Shown here: in pieces, positions 63,617 to 64,000 of the stretch | How the letters are laid out: the number at the start of each line of letters is the position of its first letter | Numbering within the stretch: position 1 is the first letter of the stretch | Source of the DNA: Streptomyces nigra | GTDB taxonomy: Bacteria; Actinomycetota; Actinomycetes; Streptomycetales; Streptomycetaceae | Assembly: GCF_003074055.1 (NCBI RefSeq) | Contig: NZ_CP029043.1 | Coordinates: forward strand, 2,162,501 to 2,226,500 | Direction of reading: 5' to 3' | DNA length: 64,000 nucleotides | Translations under genes and position numbers: made by a program | Notes under the pieces: generated by a model | Seen by the model: the letters and a program-made list of their open reading frames with translations, nothing else | Database searches by the model: none | What the model was told of the DNA's origin: nothing

Positions 63617-64000
63617 TCAGGCCAGCCGGATCACGTTCCAGGAGAGCGGTTCCAGGAGGGCGGTGAGGCGGCCGTCCTGGAGGGTGGCGCCCTGCACGGG
63701 GTGCGGGGCGACACGGTCGGGGTCGTCCAGGGTGTTGCGGGCGTCCGGGTCCGCGTCCGCCAGGGCGCTGTGCTCCACGACCCGGGTGACGTCGAGGCCG
63801 TGCAGCGCCACCTCCAGCGGCAGCGGCTCCGTACGGCCGCGGTTGACCGCGAAGACGGTGACCGAGCCGTCCTCGGCGCGGACCGCGGTGGCGTGCAGCA
63901 GGTCGGTCTCGCCGTACTTGCGGGTCTCGTACGTCGGCGCGTCCACACGGACGTCCAGCACCCGGCCGCGGCCGTACCGCGCGGCCTGCGCGAACGGGAA
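63617..64000 (-). CDS. alpha-L-arabinofuranosidase GH51, C-terminal part (gene runs off the window)
   Basis: The frame stays open through base 64000, with FPFAQAARYGRG upstream of the first in-window GTG. The C-terminal domain (DVRVDAPTYETRKYGETDLLHATAVR, split: DVRVDAPTYETRKYG and TDLLHATAVRAEDG; ending LLEPLSWNVIRLA) is that of GH51 AbfA-type arabinofuranosidases. It cleaves arabinose side chains. The catalytic domain is outside the window. It lies beside the sugar-uptake cluster, in reverse orientation. Confidence 0.87.
   Translation of the reverse strand, partial: FPFAQAARYGRGRVLDVRVDAPTYETRKYGETDLLHATAVRAEDGSVTVFAVNRGRTEPLPLEVALHGLDVTRVVEHSALADADPDARNTLDDPDRVAPHPVQGATLQDGRLTALLEPLSWNVIRLA

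Overview
The window is chromosomal DNA of a Streptomyces or very close relative. It has very high G+C with G/C-dominated third codon positions, GTG starts and GGAGG-type ribosome binding sites. Gene families and gene order are typical of the Streptomyces core (aceE, the fasR-fabD-fabH-acpP-fabF block, TerD paralogues, an SCO2400-type zinc-ribbon protein). I see no insertion sequence, integrase, prophage gene or CRISPR array. The genes cut by the two window ends are a PhoD-like phosphatase (left) and a GH51 arabinofuranosidase (right).

Region by region. (1) 1-7302: PhoD-like phosphatase, DedA-like membrane protein, lipoproteins, a DUF2277 protein, a methyltransferase, a tRNA-Val(UAC), a GDGSV-repeat lipoprotein, a coiled-coil membrane protein and an FmdB-type zinc ribbon. 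(2) 7299-16209: a tellurite/stress (Ter) island. It holds a HAD phosphatase, an 816-residue PRTase-TRSP-StiP-PELOTA fusion and a CitE-like lyase in one operon, with a divergent TerD carrying a YGYP-repeat tail, then a TerA-like protein, a TerC-like (DUF475) membrane protein and two tandem TerD paralogues. (3) 16360-20483: AhpE-type peroxiredoxin, DUF3052 protein and the homodimeric pyruvate dehydrogenase E1 (aceE). (4) 20632-31247: a mixed block with an MFS exporter and its divergent TetR, an esterase-like protein, a DUF4429-SHOCT protein, a MerR/aldo-keto reductase pair, a serine beta-lactamase-like protein, an MMPL transporter and a pirin. (5) 31333-36269: fasR and the type II fatty acid synthase operon fabD-fabH-acpP-fabF, closed by a strong hairpin. 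(6) 36355-48759: DUF3145, an SGNH lipoprotein, galactose mutarotase, a GH3 glucosidase with divergent TetR, a secreted pyroglutamyl-peptidase-like protein without cysteine, EI24/CysZ-like protein, EstB-like hydrolase, Ohr, a CurA-like reductase with divergent MarR, and the zinc-ribbon protein. (7) 49074-57676: a sugar/sugar-acid catabolic and uptake cluster (enolase-superfamily dehydratase, zinc dehydrogenase, unknown barrel protein, ChvE-type binding protein, ABC ATPase and permease, Tat-exported mutarotase). A repeated promoter-proximal motif links its parts. (8) 57804-59429: HisC-like aminotransferase with a long Pro/Ala tail. (9) 59515-62639: a two-gene, start/stop-overlapping operon of a KAP P-loop NTPase and a divergent Hsp70-like ATPase, the best candidate for an undescribed system. 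(10) 62735-64000: a secreted DUF4360 protein and the GH51 end.

Together the core blocks join acetyl-CoA production (aceE) to fatty acid synthesis. The Ter island and the AhpE/Ohr genes suggest oxidative and envelope stress handling, and region 7 is carbohydrate scavenging. The KAP-Hsp70 pair belongs to none of these pathways.
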